A stretch of DNA of 64,000 nucleotides from Fulvia fulva (taxonomy: Eukaryota > Ascomycota > Dothideomycetes > Mycosphaerellales > Mycosphaerellaceae). Each line of letters opens with the position of its first letter. Position 1 is the stretch's first letter. The stretch lies in assembly GCF_020509005.1 (NCBI RefSeq), contig NC_063024.1, forward strand, positions 62,001-126,000. Reading direction: 5' to 3'. This document shows, piece by piece, positions 62,426 through 64,000 of this stretch. Below the pieces are notes generated by a model, which did not search any database, was not told the DNA's origin, and worked only from the letters and a program-made list of their open reading frames with translations. Made by a program: the position numbers and the translations under genes.

Positions 62426-64000
62426 CTAAGGCGGGCTGGCCGAGCTTGTTGGATCGTCCAGTGCCTTCATCAGCTCAGCAAACTTTGGACTTCCCAGACC
62501 CGTCACTGGATCCCAGCCTGCGGCAGTGTCATAGCCAGGAGCTTCGCCTATGCGGCAACCAGCGAGGAAGAAGCAGTCTCCAGCATTATTCCCGCCTTTG
62601 GTAATGTCCTTCAGACCATGCTTCAGACTATACAGCCAAGGGTTGATGAAGCCGAGAGTTGGCTTGCCTCGGGATAGTTGATAGTCATTCAGCAGAGTGA
62701 TGATAGCAGCCCACGTTGGTGCTGCGCCGCTCGTACCACCAACCGGAATCGCTACTGGGAAGCCTTCAACAAAGGTCGGAAACTGGGTGCTGAAAGCGCT
62801 GACATCCGGGATGCCGGCACCATAGGCGTTGAAGCCAGATTTGGTCTTGTAGCCATCTGGAACGAAGTTGTCGATGTAACTGTTGGTATGGGTGGCTTGC
62901 CAGCTGGGCACCGGGAAGTAGTTCGAAAAGCCTCCACCAGATGCAGTAAAACCGAGACGGCTGGTAGGAGGAATCGTCGACTTTGTGGCAGCTTTTTCGT
63001 CCGCAAGGTTGGTCGTCCCACCCACTGCCAGCACCCGGGGGCAGCTGGCTGGAAACTTCGGCTCAAAGACAGTATTGTGCTCACTACTGCCATCTTGGCC
63101 ATTGGCACCGTTGTTGCCGCTTGAGAATACCAACGTCACGCCCCGAAGGCCGATCGCAGCCATCTCAATGCAAAGGCGATTGGCATAGTCCGAATCGAAT
63201 CGATTTTCTGGCTGACTTTCGGCGAAAGAGACAACGCTAGGAGGATCTTGCATAGATCTGAGCTCCATCAGGAACTGTAAGAAGTTGTCGTAGGTCTGTC
63301 CCACATTAGGCCCGAACACGCCGCCGCAGTCGTACAGAACACCTTGCGCAGGCCAGGCCAGACCCATCAGCACTTGTGTGTCCAATGCCGTCTCGAACTT
63401 GGCTCCAGTACCGCCTTCGCCGTTCGCTGAATCTCCTGTCCCATCGACCCGGTACGAAGGTCGAGCATCCGCAGCAGGCTTGTTGTAGTGATCTAAGAAC
63501 CTTTGCAGATCACCTGGGTTGTATACAAACGCTTCTGTGGCGTAGACTGCGAAAGTCGTGCGGTTTGGCTGCGCGGTGTAGTCGATGCCGTAAACTTTCC
63601 TGAGGCATTCTGGAGTGGTGTTGTCGAATGCTCCACAGCTGGCACGCTTTTGCAGAGACTCCTCAGGCACAGTCCGCGATGCTAGAACGGCTTCTTGCTT
63701 ATCTTCAGGCTTTGGGAAGACCGTTGTTGGCGTTACAAAGTCAACGTGCTCGGCAACATCCTCTGGTAGGTGATAAAGTTCGGTCCGGACAACATCGTTT
63801 TTACCCTCAGACAACACGGAGTAGGACGCATTGAGCAGCTTCTCGGCCTGCCTTTTCGTAGTCTCGACCTCGAACATGCCATTGGACAAATTTGCTGCCG
63901 GCCACATACCATGTTGTCGTAGCCAATCCTCGACTTGTGATGGACTGTCTGCGGCTGGTTTTGATAGAGCCGCAACTTCATCAGCCGACAGATGTTGCCT
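62426..64000 (-). CDS. Sedolisin (S53 serine-carboxyl peptidase), 5' end beyond window
   Basis: 525 residues are visible without an intron; the frame runs to the right edge, so the signal peptide and the first part of the prodomain are outside. Residues read 'VEDWLRQHGMWPAANLSNGM', typical of the S53 prodomain. The mature enzyme follows a KR site (SLQKR|ASCGAF). Catalytic Glu and Asp are in KFETALDTQ, the oxyanion Asp region is near 'VLYDCGGVFG', and the catalytic Ser is in GGTSGAAPTWAAI. The calcium-binding end is present in 'AGWDPVTGLGSP'. Secreted fungal sedolisins are acid tripeptidyl- or endopeptidases used for protein digestion. Confidence 0.92.
   Translation of the reverse strand, partial: RQHLSADEVAALSKPAADSPSQVEDWLRQHGMWPAANLSNGMFEVETTKRQAEKLLNASYSVLSEGKNDVVRTELYHLPEDVAEHVDFVTPTTVFPKPEDKQEAVLASRTVPEESLQKRASCGAFDNTTPECLRKVYGIDYTAQPNRTTFAVYATEAFVYNPGDLQRFLDHYNKPAADARPSYRVDGTGDSANGEGGTGAKFETALDTQVLMGLAWPAQGVLYDCGGVFGPNVGQTYDNFLQFLMELRSMQDPPSVVSFAESQPENRFDSDYANRLCIEMAAIGLRGVTLVFSSGNNGANGQDGSSEHNTVFEPKFPASCPRVLAVGGTTNLADEKAATKSTIPPTSRLGFTASGGGFSNYFPVPSWQATHTNSYIDNFVPDGYKTKSGFNAYGAGIPDVSAFSTQFPTFVEGFPVAIPVGGTSGAAPTWAAIITLLNDYQLSRGKPTLGFINPWLYSLKHGLKDITKGGNNAGDCFFLAGCRIGEAPGYDTAAGWDPVTGLGSPKFAELMKALDDPTSSASPP

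Noticed and set aside
1..64000. tRNA, rRNA or CRISPR arrays
   Set aside because: I found no cloverleaf with convincing A and B boxes, no rRNA-like stretch and no regularly spaced repeats; the iMet-like bases near 1668 are a retroelement primer-binding site.

Overview
The window comes from a filamentous ascomycete, most likely a dothideomycete. Spliceosomal introns of about 48-117 bp with GT-AG (once GC-AG) ends, a gene for an AltA1-family secreted protein, a fungal-type Argonaute, Zn(II)2Cys6-type regulators and strong repeat-induced point mutation (RIP) footprints all point that way. The species cannot be named from the sequence.

Positions 1 to about 21,535 are a nest of transposable elements. 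The oldest visible layer is a LINE on the minus strand, almost saturated with CpA-to-TpA changes. It is flanked by a minus-strand Ty1/copia remnant (1-1913), by a Fot1/pogo-like DNA transposon with 69-bp inverted repeats and a TA duplication (11794-20950), and by a solo copia LTR with target duplication GCTTA (21072-21332). A Ty3/gypsy chromovirus of 7,222 bp (2573-9794) sits inside the LINE with identical 184-bp LTRs, a TTACT duplication and open gag and pol. A second, inverted copy (13145-20430) sits inside the Fot1-like element with a GTAAT duplication. It is riddled with RIP-type stops but has exactly the same length apart from a 64-bp duplication in one LTR. The nest therefore shows three degrees of RIP: saturated, intermediate and none.

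Positions 21,540-64,000 are ordinary gene-bearing sequence. In order: a septin-like GTPase, NADH-cytochrome b5 reductase (MCR1 type), a GNAT acetyltransferase, a fungal transcription-factor-like protein without a zinc cluster, an acidic RING protein with YHGQD repeats, a small MGCGG protein, two small secreted proteins (one AltA1-like), a 160-bp MITE-like element, a secreted dibasic-processed candidate peptide precursor, a large helical/coiled-coil protein, a 5'-truncated MFS gene, a stand-alone PKS-type thioesterase, a DHA2 drug transporter, an LAT-type amino-acid permease, a His-rich membrane protein, an SGNH hydrolase, a micro-exon secreted peptide gene, Argonaute, a Zn2Cys6-like regulator lacking its fifth cysteine, and a sedolisin running off the right edge.

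No operon or obvious cluster is present. The main functional theme is genome defence: a young intact retrotransposon beside an inverted, RIP-killed sister copy, in the same window as an Argonaute with a complete catalytic tetrad. The linkage may be coincidence. The least described items are the two multi-exon secreted peptide genes at 38304-38869 and 55995-56403. Gene models were spliced by eye from GT/AG sites and frame continuity, not from transcripts.
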